From Chitinophaga sp. CF418 (GTDB taxonomy: Bacteria > Bacteroidota > Bacteroidia > Chitinophagales > Chitinophagaceae), in the NCBI RefSeq assembly GCF_900142925.1, contig NZ_FRCN01000010.1, positions 310,001 through 374,000 on the forward strand: a stretch of 64,000 bases of DNA, read 5' to 3'. A model generated the notes under the pieces. The model saw only the letters and a program-made list of their open reading frames with translations, was not told where the DNA came from and did no database searches. A program made the position numbers and the translations under genes. Each line of letters opens with the position of its first letter. Within the stretch, counting starts at the first letter, position 1. This document shows, one piece after another, positions 25,316 to 32,770 of this stretch.

Positions 25316-26557
25316 TTATTTTTCTGCCAGCAGAGCATCTACCAGACCATTAAATTCCTTCTTGAAAGTCTCATAATGTTCTCCTGTACCCGGACCGGAA
25401 AAGCCGGTATGTACTTCCCGCACATTTCCTTTTTTGTCTACAAAGATAGTGGTTGGGAAGCCTTTTATTTTTGTTATCTGTGGTAAAGTTTTTTCTGTTC
25501 TTTCAGGATCGCTGGTAGTTACACCGGTGATCAGTACAGGATAATGTACATCAAAGCGTTTCAGGAAGCCCTGCAGACTTTTCTGTGATTTTGCAAAGTC
25601 GGTAGTACGTTCGTATGCCAGTCCTATCACCTCTACCCCACGCGCTTTATTAGCCTTGTACCATTCTGACAGGAATCCGGTTTCGTCCATACAGTTCGGA
25701 CACCAGGACCCCATGATCGTGATCACCACCACTTTATTTTCGAAGCGTTTATCCTTAATGCTTACTTTCTTTCCGTTGATGTCCGGGAATGTAAAATCCA
25801 GCTGACTATTGCCGGGTTTTACAGAAGCAAGGGCCTTCTCGTCAGGCAATGCTGCCTTATCGTCCTTTACAGCTGTCCAGTGTTCTCTGCCATCACCAAT
25901 ACCGGCATAAAAGATCCCGTTTTCCAGGGTATTATTTTTTACAAGGGCAGTGAAATAGTATGCATGAGAACCATCAAAAGTGGAGAGCTTCAGCGTATCG
26001 CCGTCTACAATCCCTTCGAGGAAGCGATAGTCGCCGGTAGGCGTCAGGAAAGTACCGTGTACAATATTCCCCTGCTGTTTGAATTCTCCTACTGCATAGG
26101 AAGAGTCATTTTTACCGGGAGTAGTGAACCAGGTGGACCAGCGTCCGGTCACATTACCCTTTGCCGGATCATGCTGTACAAAGCGTTGTTTCACATTATG
26201 TGCAGCTGTAAAAGGGATGCTCACGTCCCTGTCTGCCAGGTGACGGATCCAATTACCCTGAATACCGCCTTCTTTGTTGAAAGCAGCCCTGAATTCAGAG
26301 TCGAAGAAAGGCATTCTGATGAAAATAGAATCTCCCTGGATCTTTACATCATCTACCAGCATACGATCGTTGGCATTTAATACGTATACCAGTTTCTGAC
26401 GGGCGCTGTCTTTTACTTCAAAGTTAAAAACAATGTCTGCTCCGTCTTTTCTGTGCAGGCTGGCTTGCCATACACCGGGTTCCAGGTCCCATTTTTCCAG
26501 TTGTGTTCCAAATATGAATGCCGGGAGGCATAATAAAAGCCAAAGTTTGTTCATCAT
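25316..26557 (-). CDS. TlpA-like thiol-disulfide protein with N-terminal beta domain
   Basis: This exported protein of 413 residues has a signal peptide at its start. A beta-rich domain of about 230 residues follows (GVWQASLHRKDGADIVFNF, TGRWSTWFTTPGKNDSSYAV). The thioredoxin fold then carries the redox centre GSWCPNCMDE (Cys286 and Cys289). A cis-Pro region appears as IKGFPTTIFVDKKGNVRE. It would reduce or isomerise periplasmic disulfides or serve cytochrome c maturation, though no such genes are adjacent. The architecture is common among Bacteroidota TlpA homologues. Confidence 0.9.
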   Translation of the reverse strand: MMNKLWLLLCLPAFIFGTQLEKWDLEPGVWQASLHRKDGADIVFNFEVKDSARQKLVYVLNANDRMLVDDVKIQGDSIFIRMPFFDSEFRAAFNKEGGIQGNWIRHLADRDVSIPFTAAHNVKQRFVQHDPAKGNVTGRWSTWFTTPGKNDSSYAVGEFKQQGNIVHGTFLTPTGDYRFLEGIVDGDTLKLSTFDGSHAYYFTALVKNNTLENGIFYAGIGDGREHWTAVKDDKAALPDEKALASVKPGNSQLDFTFPDINGKKVSIKDKRFENKVVVITIMGSWCPNCMDETGFLSEWYKANKARGVEVIGLAYERTTDFAKSQKSLQGFLKRFDVHYPVLITGVTTSDPERTEKTLPQITKIKGFPTTIFVDKKGNVREVHTGFSGPGTGEHYETFKKEFNGLVDALLAEK

Positions 26558-26645
26558 ACTGTTTACGTCTGTCTGATCTGTTTACGCTATATATCCTACT
26601 ATATTAGTAGAGTAAAGCAAAGATAGTAAAAGAATCCACTTTCTA

Positions 26646-27005
26646 TCACTTTATCAAATTTTCGACCAATTCAATCTTCCGGCCATCGGCATCTTTCACC
26701 ACCGCTACATATCCCCACTCTGTGCTGGCGGGCGCCTGTATTGTTTCCACTCCCAGTTCTTCCAGGCTTTTCAGGGTCTCATGCAGATTTTCCACGGTAA
26801 AACCGAGTCGGGTGGTCGTATCAGCGGCTGTTACATCTTTGGGCAAAGGGTAAATTTCAAAGGTTAAGCCGTCTAATGCACCTGAATAATGGTATGGACC
26901 ATTTCCATGGCGATGATGAGTGAATGTGATCCCTAAAGTACTGTAAAATCTTACCTGCTCTTCCTGTCTGTCAGTTTTGATCACTACCAGATTTAAATGT
27001 ATCAT
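26646..27005 (-). CDS. VOC (glyoxalase/bleomycin-resistance fold) protein
   Basis: This 119-residue single-module protein has the paired beta-alpha-beta-beta-beta arrangement. Visible parts are MIHLNLVVIKTDRQEEQVRF, FYSTLGITFTHHRHGNGPYH, and TEWGYVAVVKDADGRKIELV with the metal-site-like Glu near the end. The family includes glyoxalases, dioxygenases and antibiotic-binding proteins; the short protein cannot be placed further. It is a lone gene on the minus strand. Confidence 0.85.
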   Translation of the reverse strand: MIHLNLVVIKTDRQEEQVRFYSTLGITFTHHRHGNGPYHYSGALDGLTFEIYPLPKDVTAADTTTRLGFTVENLHETLKSLEELGVETIQAPASTEWGYVAVVKDADGRKIELVENLIK

Positions 27006-27142
27006 TTTGCCTTGCTTCCAATTAAAGATATTCCTAAAGTAAAAAACTTATTCAGCATTACAAACTATCACTCTATAGCACTTAACTTTGGGATTGCGCT
27101 CTACATGATTCATCATAGTTATCAAGCGGTTAAAGCAACGTC

Positions 27143-27988
27143 ATGAAAAAATATAAGTTAGCCTTTTCGATCATTGGCAGTATATCTCCACGGATAGCGG
27201 CCAAAACGTTCCTTCATTTTTTCAGCAAGCCTCCTAAAAGATCTTTTCGCCAGCATCATCTGACACTCAGGGAAGCTGCCACAGAAACAGATACGCCATT
27301 GACGGCATATGCCTTCAGCAAACAACAGATAAAGGTAAAAACCTATACCTGGGGCACGGGCGACAAGAAGATCCTGTTATTGCATGGCTGGGGAGGTAGT
27401 GCACTTGATTTCAGCCATCTGATCAAAACACTTGTGGAGCATCATTACCAGGTCATTTCTTTTGACCAGCCGGCCCATGGATTTACGGGAGGCAAAAACA
27501 GTAACCTTATTCAGTGGATGCATGTGGTCACCGCCTTCCTGGATACCTATAAGGATCTCTATGCCATTATCGGGCATTCATTTGGTGGATTAGCGGCTAC
27601 CCTCACCCTGGCAAGGGAAAAGGTACATATCCCTAAACTGATCATTATGACACCCTCTACTTCAGCACCCGTTATTTTTGACGACGCTTATAACATGCTG
27701 GGACTTAATGACAAAGTGCGGAAAGTAGTACCGGGCATCGTGCAGAATACACTAAAAGATGACCTGATGGACATGGATATGCATAAACACTTCAGATCCA
27801 TAAAAGTGGACCACATGCTATTTATTTATGATGAAAATGATGAGGTCATCCCACCTGAGCGTTCTGAACTTTTTTTATCGCAACATCCTGAGGTAGAATC
27901 GTTTAAGATCAGCGGAGAAGGTCATTACCGTATTATCAGGGACCCGCAGGTACTGGCCAAAATACTCGCGTTCCTGGCCGCTCCATAA
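27143..27988 (+). CDS. Cytoplasmic alpha/beta hydrolase
   Basis: This 281-residue serine hydrolase shows the oxyanion strand LLLHGWGGSALDF (79-90 area). The nucleophile elbow is IIGHSFGGLA (Ser146), an acid residue lies in IYDENDEVIPPE (about 230-240), and the catalytic His is in SGEGHYRII near the C-terminus. There is no clear signal peptide. It lies 86 bases upstream of the carboxymuconolactone-decarboxylase gene on the same strand, but a candidate ECF41 promoter lies between, so it is probably a separate unit. Substrate unknown. Confidence 0.88.
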   Translation: MKKYKLAFSIIGSISPRIAAKTFLHFFSKPPKRSFRQHHLTLREAATETDTPLTAYAFSKQQIKVKTYTWGTGDKKILLLHGWGGSALDFSHLIKTLVEHHYQVISFDQPAHGFTGGKNSNLIQWMHVVTAFLDTYKDLYAIIGHSFGGLAATLTLAREKVHIPKLIIMTPSTSAPVIFDDAYNMLGLNDKVRKVVPGIVQNTLKDDLMDMDMHKHFRSIKVDHMLFIYDENDEVIPPERSELFLSQHPEVESFKISGEGHYRIIRDPQVLAKILAFLAAP

Positions 27989-28004
27989 TTTTTTTTTAAA
28001 ATCC

Positions 28005-28031
28005 TGTCACGTTTTTATTTCCTGACCTGTC
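28005..28031 (+). promoter_or_regulatory. Candidate ECF41 sigma-factor promoter
   Basis: TGTCACG (28005-28011) is followed after 16 bases by TGTC (28028-28031). The published ECF41 consensus, as I recall it, is TGTCACA then about 16 bases then CGTC. The site lies about 43 bases ahead of the decarboxylase-like gene that precedes the ECF41 gene, as expected for autoregulation. Confidence 0.6.
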
Positions 28032-28073
28032 ATATTACCGTAAGCGATTTAATTACCTTTAAAAACTACGAAT

Positions 28074-28535
28074 ATGACACAGAGAATTTCATTCCAGGAA
28101 CTGCCTAAAGATCTATTTGCCGGATTATTTAAAACCGGTATGTATCTGCAAAACTGCGACATTGACCAGAAACTGCTCGACCTGCTGTATTACCGTGCAT
28201 CCCAGATCAATGGCTGTGCAATGTGCCTTGATATGCACTACAAAGAGGCTATTCATCACGGAGAAACACATCAGCGGCTGCATGGCGTGATCGCATGGAG
28301 AGAAACACCTTATTTCGATGAAAAAGAACAGGCAGCACTGGCCTTTACAGAGGCGCTAACCAATGCCAATAAACAGGATATCAACGATGATATTTATGAT
28401 GCCCTGACCGATCATTTTACCACTGATCAAATAGCTACGCTGGCCCTGGCAGTTGGAACTGTCAATGTCTGGAACAGGCTTAACAAAACTTTCAGAACTG
28501 TACCAGGTCATTACCAGGTTGGCCAGTTCGCTTAA
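28074..28535 (+). CDS. Carboxymuconolactone decarboxylase family (AhpD-like) protein
   Basis: This 153-residue protein belongs to the CMD/AhpD fold. The redox motif is GCAMCLDMH (Cys48, Cys51, His54), with NGCAMC preceded by the typical LLYYRASQI helix. Such small proteins act as alkylhydroperoxidase-like reductants. It lies 41 bases upstream of an ECF41 sigma-factor gene and behind a candidate ECF41 promoter. CMD proteins are among the genes characteristically linked to and controlled by ECF41 factors, so it is the likely target of its neighbour. Its physiological substrate is unknown. Confidence 0.92.
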   Translation: MTQRISFQELPKDLFAGLFKTGMYLQNCDIDQKLLDLLYYRASQINGCAMCLDMHYKEAIHHGETHQRLHGVIAWRETPYFDEKEQAALAFTEALTNANKQDINDDIYDALTDHFTTDQIATLALAVGTVNVWNRLNKTFRTVPGHYQVGQFA

Positions 28536-28576
28536 AAAACTATTCTTATTTTTAGCACCGATCATTCAATAGACAT

Positions 28577-29422
28577 ATGCTGCAAGATTATCAACACACG
28601 TTGTTCCCATACGCTTATAATATCCTCGGTTCTGTAGAAGATGCAAAGGATACGATACAGGATGTGCTGTCCAATTATATATCTACCCAGAGAGAAGGGA
28701 TAGAAAATGAGAAAGCCTACCTGGTGCGCAGTGTCATTAATCAGTCGATCAATGCTAAAAACAAGCGTAAAACGGTCAATTATGAAGAGGTTTGGTTACC
28801 TGAACCTGTAGCGACAGGGGAAGAAGCGGATAAAGCGCTTCACCTCCGGGATATTGGTTCATATACAATGCTTATACTGATGGAAGCACTCAACCCTAAA
28901 GAAAGGGCTGTATTTATACTGAAAGAAGGCTTCGGTTATTCTCATGAAGAGATAGCCGAAGTCCTTTCAGGTACTGTTGAACAATCCCGGAAACTGCTCA
29001 GCCGTGCAAAGGGAAAACTGGATGAGCATAAACAGGGATCAACACTCAGCAATAAAACTGTTTCTGCAGCTATACTCGATCAATACCTGCATGCCCTCCG
29101 TAAAGGCGATGTACAAAGACTGGAGAATCTGCTTTCACAGGATATTGTATTCTATGCAGATGGCGGCGGTAAAGTTAAATTGGTGAAGAAGTTCTGTAGC
29201 GGTTTACACGATGTATCCCAGCTGCTGACCTTTGTGTTCGATAAATATCAGAAGAATTTCACTTTCGAATTCACCCTGATCAATCACGAGCCGGCATTGC
29301 TGTTCTTCCTGGACGAAAAGCTGTACGGTTGTCAGGTATTCTCAATTTCTCCTGATGATAACAAAATATTACGGATCTCTACCGTACTTGATCCGGATAA
29401 ATTAAAGAATATAAGGAGATGA
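28577..29422 (+). CDS. ECF41-family RNA polymerase sigma factor with SnoaL-like C-terminal domain
   Basis: This 281-residue sigma factor has region 2 (residues about 1-65, FPYAYNILGSVEDAKDTIQD) and region 4 (about 92-148, LNPKERAVFILKEGFGYSHE). They are joined by the ECF41 linker signature WLPEP (73-77). A SnoaL-like domain of about 110 residues follows, with DGGGK (195-199) and LDPDKL (271-276), close to the ECF41 hallmark NPDKL. In ECF41 proteins this domain controls activity in place of a separate anti-sigma factor. The upstream CMD gene is the expected target. The stop codon overlaps a perfect 21-bp hairpin. Confidence 0.94.
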   Translation: MLQDYQHTLFPYAYNILGSVEDAKDTIQDVLSNYISTQREGIENEKAYLVRSVINQSINAKNKRKTVNYEEVWLPEPVATGEEADKALHLRDIGSYTMLILMEALNPKERAVFILKEGFGYSHEEIAEVLSGTVEQSRKLLSRAKGKLDEHKQGSTLSNKTVSAAILDQYLHALRKGDVQRLENLLSQDIVFYADGGGKVKLVKKFCSGLHDVSQLLTFVFDKYQKNFTFEFTLINHEPALLFFLDEKLYGCQVFSISPDDNKILRISTVLDPDKLKNIRR

Positions 29423-29466
29423 TATATGAAGGGCAGCTATTCCGAAATAGCTGCCCTTCATATATC
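29421..29466. terminator. Perfect 21-bp stem, 4-base loop hairpin overlapping the sigma-factor stop
   Basis: Positions 29421-29441 and 29446-29466 are exact inverse complements around the loop CCGA. The stem core is GAAGGGCAGC. It overlaps the last two bases of the ECF41 stop codon and faces the convergent yggS gene. Confidence 0.75.
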
Positions 29467-29513
29467 ATGTAAAGGTGGTGATATTCATTCTGAAAAATTG
29501 GGTGATATTTTCT

Positions 29514-30191
29514 TTAGTAGCGGGCGCCAAACAACATGCTGCCGATGCGTACCATGGTACTACCCTCTTCCAGTGCGATCGTATAATCGCCACTCATGCC
29601 TGTTGATAATTCAGTGAGTGCATCCTGATCCGGGAAAAAACGGGATTTCAGGCTTTGCCTGAGTGTATTCAGCTGGCGAAATTCATTCCTTACCTGCTCC
29701 ATATTTTCAGTGTTGCTGGCCATCCCCATCAAACCGGCAATACGGATATTAGCAAGTTGAGATTCCTGCTGTTTGTATGTTTCCAGCAGTTGTTCCAGTT
29801 CTTCTTCACTGAGTCCGAATTTAGTTTCTTCTACGGCTATATGCACCTGCAAGAGGCAATGAATAGTGCGGCTATTTTTAGCTGCCTGTTTATTGATCTC
29901 TTCAAGCAATTTGAAGCTGTCTACCGCATGGATCATGGATACAAACGGGGCGATGTATTTTACTTTATTGGACTGAAGATGCCCGATAAAATGCCACTGT
30001 ATATCTGCCGGAAGGATCGGTTGCTTTTCCTGCAGTTCCTGTACATAATTCTCCCCGAAAATACGTTGCCCTGCATCATACAATGCCTGTATATCTGCCG
30101 GTGGTTTAATTTTGGAAACAGCTACCAGTTTGGCGTTATAAGGTTTCAGCTGTTCATTGATTTGCTGATAAGCAGGTAAATTGACTGACAT
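29514..30191 (-). CDS. PLP homeostasis protein, YggS/PLPBP family
   Basis: This cytoplasmic protein of 225 residues binds pyridoxal 5'-phosphate and helps maintain vitamin B6 balance. It has the alanine-racemase-like TIM barrel without a second domain. The cofactor lysine is in LVAVSKIKP (Lys27). The signature LSTGMSGDYTIALEEGSTMV and RIGSMLFGARY at the C-terminus close the phosphate-binding site. FGENYVQELQEK and WHFIGHLQSNK are further hallmarks. It lies downstream of acyl-CoA dehydrogenase on the minus strand with an 88-base gap that holds a small hairpin. Confidence 0.95.
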   Translation of the reverse strand: MSVNLPAYQQINEQLKPYNAKLVAVSKIKPPADIQALYDAGQRIFGENYVQELQEKQPILPADIQWHFIGHLQSNKVKYIAPFVSMIHAVDSFKLLEEINKQAAKNSRTIHCLLQVHIAVEETKFGLSEEELEQLLETYKQQESQLANIRIAGLMGMASNTENMEQVRNEFRQLNTLRQSLKSRFFPDQDALTELSTGMSGDYTIALEEGSTMVRIGSMLFGARY

Positions 30192-30200
30192 GGTGCAAAA

Positions 30201-30227
30201 GTAGGGATTAATGGGATTAATCCCTAC
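30201..30227. other. Perfect 12-bp inverted repeat ahead of yggS
   Basis: GTAGGGATTAAT (30201-30212) and ATTAATCCCTAC (30216-30227) form a 12-bp stem with a GGG loop, starting 9 bases upstream of the yggS start. It could be an operator or attenuate translation; there is no T run. Confidence 0.5.
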
Positions 30228-30279
30228 CAGTGCAAATGGCGCTATAAGTTCACTTCTTCAAGGGGCATATTCAGCGTTA

Positions 30280-31419
30280 TTAGCCCAATATCGCCCGCCC
30301 TATCACGATACGCTGCACTTCGCTTGTCCCTTCATAGATCTGGGTTATTTTGGCATCGCGCATCAGACGTTCTACGTGGTATTCTTTTACATATCCGTAA
30401 CCACCATGTACCTGTACGGCTTCTGTGGTAACCCACATCGCGGTTTCAGAGGCAAATACCTTCGCCATTGAACCGCTGAGGGTATAATCCTGGTGCAGGT
30501 CTTTTTCCCGTGCTGCTTTGAGGCATAATAAACGGGATGCCTCTATACGGGTGGCCATATCTGCCAGTTTGAACTGGATGGCCTGGTGTTGACTGATCTC
30601 TTTTCCGAAGGCTTTTCTTTCCTTGGCGTATTTAACGGCCAGCTCATATGCGCCACTGGCAATGCCCAGTGCCTGAGAGGCTATACCGATACGTCCGCCG
30701 GCCAATGTTTTCATGGCAAATTTGAATCCAAAGCCGTCCTCTCCTATCCTGTTCTCCTTCGGTACTTTGACGTCCTGGAACATAATGCTGTGGGTATCGC
30801 TACCGCGGATGCCCATCTTATTCTCTTTAGCTCCCACCGTAATGCCGGGCGAGTTCTTTTCGACGATCAGGGCGTTGATACCTTTACTGCCTTTCTCAGG
30901 ATATGTCTGGGCGATCAACAGGTACACGCTGGCGCTGTTGCCATTGGTGATCCAGTTTTTGGTGCCGTTCACCAGGTAATAATCGCCTTTATCTTCTGCC
31001 TTTGTACGCTGAGAGGTAGCATCGGAACCGGCTTCCGGCTCGCTTAACAGGAAAGCTCCTGTGATCTCTCCTTTAGCCAGCGGCACCAGGTATTTCTGTT
31101 TCTGTTCTTCCGTACCATAAGTTTCCAGTCCCCAGCAAACCAGGGAGTTATTCACACTCATACATACCGAAGTGGAAGCATCTATTTTGGAGATCTCTTC
31201 CATGGCCAGCACGTAGGACACGGTATCCAGTCCGGCGCCACCATATTTCGGGTCAACCATCATACCCAGGAAGCCCAGTTCTCCCAGTTTCCTGATCTGT
31301 TCTGCGGGATATTTCTGCTTTTCGTCTCGTTCTATTACGCCGGGGAGTAGTTCGTTCACGGCAAAATCGCGTGCCGCTTTCTGTATCATGAGGTGTTCTT
31401 CAGTAAGTTGAAAATCCAT
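30280..31419 (-). CDS. Acyl-CoA dehydrogenase
   Basis: This FAD enzyme of 379 residues performs the first step of fatty acyl-CoA or branched-chain acyl-CoA oxidation. The family signatures are GAFLLSEPEAGSDATSQRTK and QVHGGYGYVKEYHVERLMRD. The catalytic Glu lies in IYEGTSEVQRIVIGRAILG near the C-terminus. The short-chain (butyryl-CoA-like) type is the closest pattern. No electron-transfer flavoprotein genes are adjacent. It diverges from the arginase gene with 252 bases between. Confidence 0.95.
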   Translation of the reverse strand: MDFQLTEEHLMIQKAARDFAVNELLPGVIERDEKQKYPAEQIRKLGELGFLGMMVDPKYGGAGLDTVSYVLAMEEISKIDASTSVCMSVNNSLVCWGLETYGTEEQKQKYLVPLAKGEITGAFLLSEPEAGSDATSQRTKAEDKGDYYLVNGTKNWITNGNSASVYLLIAQTYPEKGSKGINALIVEKNSPGITVGAKENKMGIRGSDTHSIMFQDVKVPKENRIGEDGFGFKFAMKTLAGGRIGIASQALGIASGAYELAVKYAKERKAFGKEISQHQAIQFKLADMATRIEASRLLCLKAAREKDLHQDYTLSGSMAKVFASETAMWVTTEAVQVHGGYGYVKEYHVERLMRDAKITQIYEGTSEVQRIVIGRAILG

Positions 31420-31671
31420 GGAATCTTTTTTTACTTGTTTTGGTACATAACTGTAACCAAATCTATTTTTTAATACCCATGTAAAAAAATACCACCTCTA
31501 AAATTCATTGTTATCCATCATTCTTATCAAAACATTAAAGATTATTTGAAGATACAGCGTCCTTATTGCAATTGTTTTATCGTTTATGGCAAGTGGATAT
31601 ACACCTCAATAGTAAGGGAGGAAAACGGTTCTGTTAAAATCCTGTAGCTTGTAGCAGGATAACTTTCTTTT

Positions 31672-32619
31672 ATGAAGAATATCAAGATCATTGAGGTTAA
31701 GTCGGAAATTGGGGCAGGCACACGTGGAGCCAGCCTGGGAGTAGAGGCTATTAAAATAGCTGCTCTGGACTTCATGAGCAATTTTTTTGTGCACTTCCCT
31801 ACTGAGGCTATAGAAACAGAAAATAAGCTGCTTTTTGAACCCATAGAATCACCCTATGCCAAACGAATCAAAGGAACACTAACACTATACGAAAGAATCA
31901 GTAAAAGTGTCTGTGAAACTGTGAAAACAAACTGGTTTCCGGTGGTGCTTTCCGGCGACCACAGTACTGCGGGAGCTACTATTGCAGGCCTGAAAATGGC
32001 CCATCCCAAAGCTAAACTCGGGGCTATCTGGATCGATGCACATGCCGATCTGCATACCCCTTTCACTACCCCTTCCGGCAACATGCATGGCATGCCGGTT
32101 GCGATATCTATTGGGGAAGATAACCTGGAATGTAAGGTGCATGACCTGGATGATAATACTATCAAAACATGGGAAGCGCTGAAAAATATCGGGGGCATTT
32201 CGCCCAAGATACTGCCGGAGGATATCGTATTCATTTCCCTGCGGGACTATGAAAAAGAGGAAGAACACCTGATCAAGACCTATGGGATGAAGGTGATCTC
32301 TACCAATGAAGTACGCCGTAAAGGACCGGAACAAATCGCCCGTTCGGTATTCCGTTACCTCAGTGACTGCGAATACATTTATGTTTCTTTTGATGTGGAT
32401 AGCCTGGATGCATCCATTTCCAAGGGTACCGGTACCCCGGTTACCAATGGCTTAAGGGAACGTGAGGTGGAAGACCTGATTTCTAAATTCATGCAGCACC
32501 GTAAGATCTGCTGTTTTGAGATTACAGAGGTGAACCCTACCCTGGATAAAGAGAACCTGATGGCAGAAATAGCCTTTAATATATTACAACGTAGTGTGAA
32601 TGTACTACTGCTGAACTAG
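31672..32619 (+). CDS. rocF: Arginase family ureohydrolase
   Basis: This is a binuclear Mn enzyme of 315 residues, probably arginase, converting arginine to ornithine and urea. All metal motifs are present: GDHSTA (first His), WIDAHADLHTP (Asp, His, Asp), and SFDVDSLDAS with its two Asp. The substrate loop SGNMHGMPVA and C-terminal Glu (FEITEVNPTLD) fit arginase rather than agmatinase, but formimidoylglutamase cannot be fully excluded. The gene ends 40 bases before a perfect 84-bp palindrome. No ornithine-pathway genes are in view. Confidence 0.9.
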   Translation: MKNIKIIEVKSEIGAGTRGASLGVEAIKIAALDFMSNFFVHFPTEAIETENKLLFEPIESPYAKRIKGTLTLYERISKSVCETVKTNWFPVVLSGDHSTAGATIAGLKMAHPKAKLGAIWIDAHADLHTPFTTPSGNMHGMPVAISIGEDNLECKVHDLDDNTIKTWEALKNIGGISPKILPEDIVFISLRDYEKEEEHLIKTYGMKVISTNEVRRKGPEQIARSVFRYLSDCEYIYVSFDVDSLDASISKGTGTPVTNGLREREVEDLISKFMQHRKICCFEITEVNPTLDKENLMAEIAFNILQRSVNVLLLN

Positions 32620-32659
32620 AGCGTTGATTAGGACAAAATCCGTTCTGATCAGGTACAAG

Positions 32660-32743
32660 CTTCGTTCCTTCTATGTCTATCTTACGCTCATCTTACGTTC
32701 ATGAACGTAAGATGAGCGTAAGATAGACATAGAAGGAACGAAG
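32660..32743. repeat. 84-bp perfect palindrome with no loop
   Basis: Arms 32660-32701 and 32702-32743 are exact inverse complements centred on GTTCATGAAC. Within each arm ATCTTACG occurs twice in direct orientation. It lies between the converging arginase and GH63-like genes. A terminator function is possible, but 42-bp perfect arms with no spacer are far longer than needed. Confidence 0.92.
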
Positions 32744-32770
32744 TTATATACAGATCCAAAGGGCAATATA

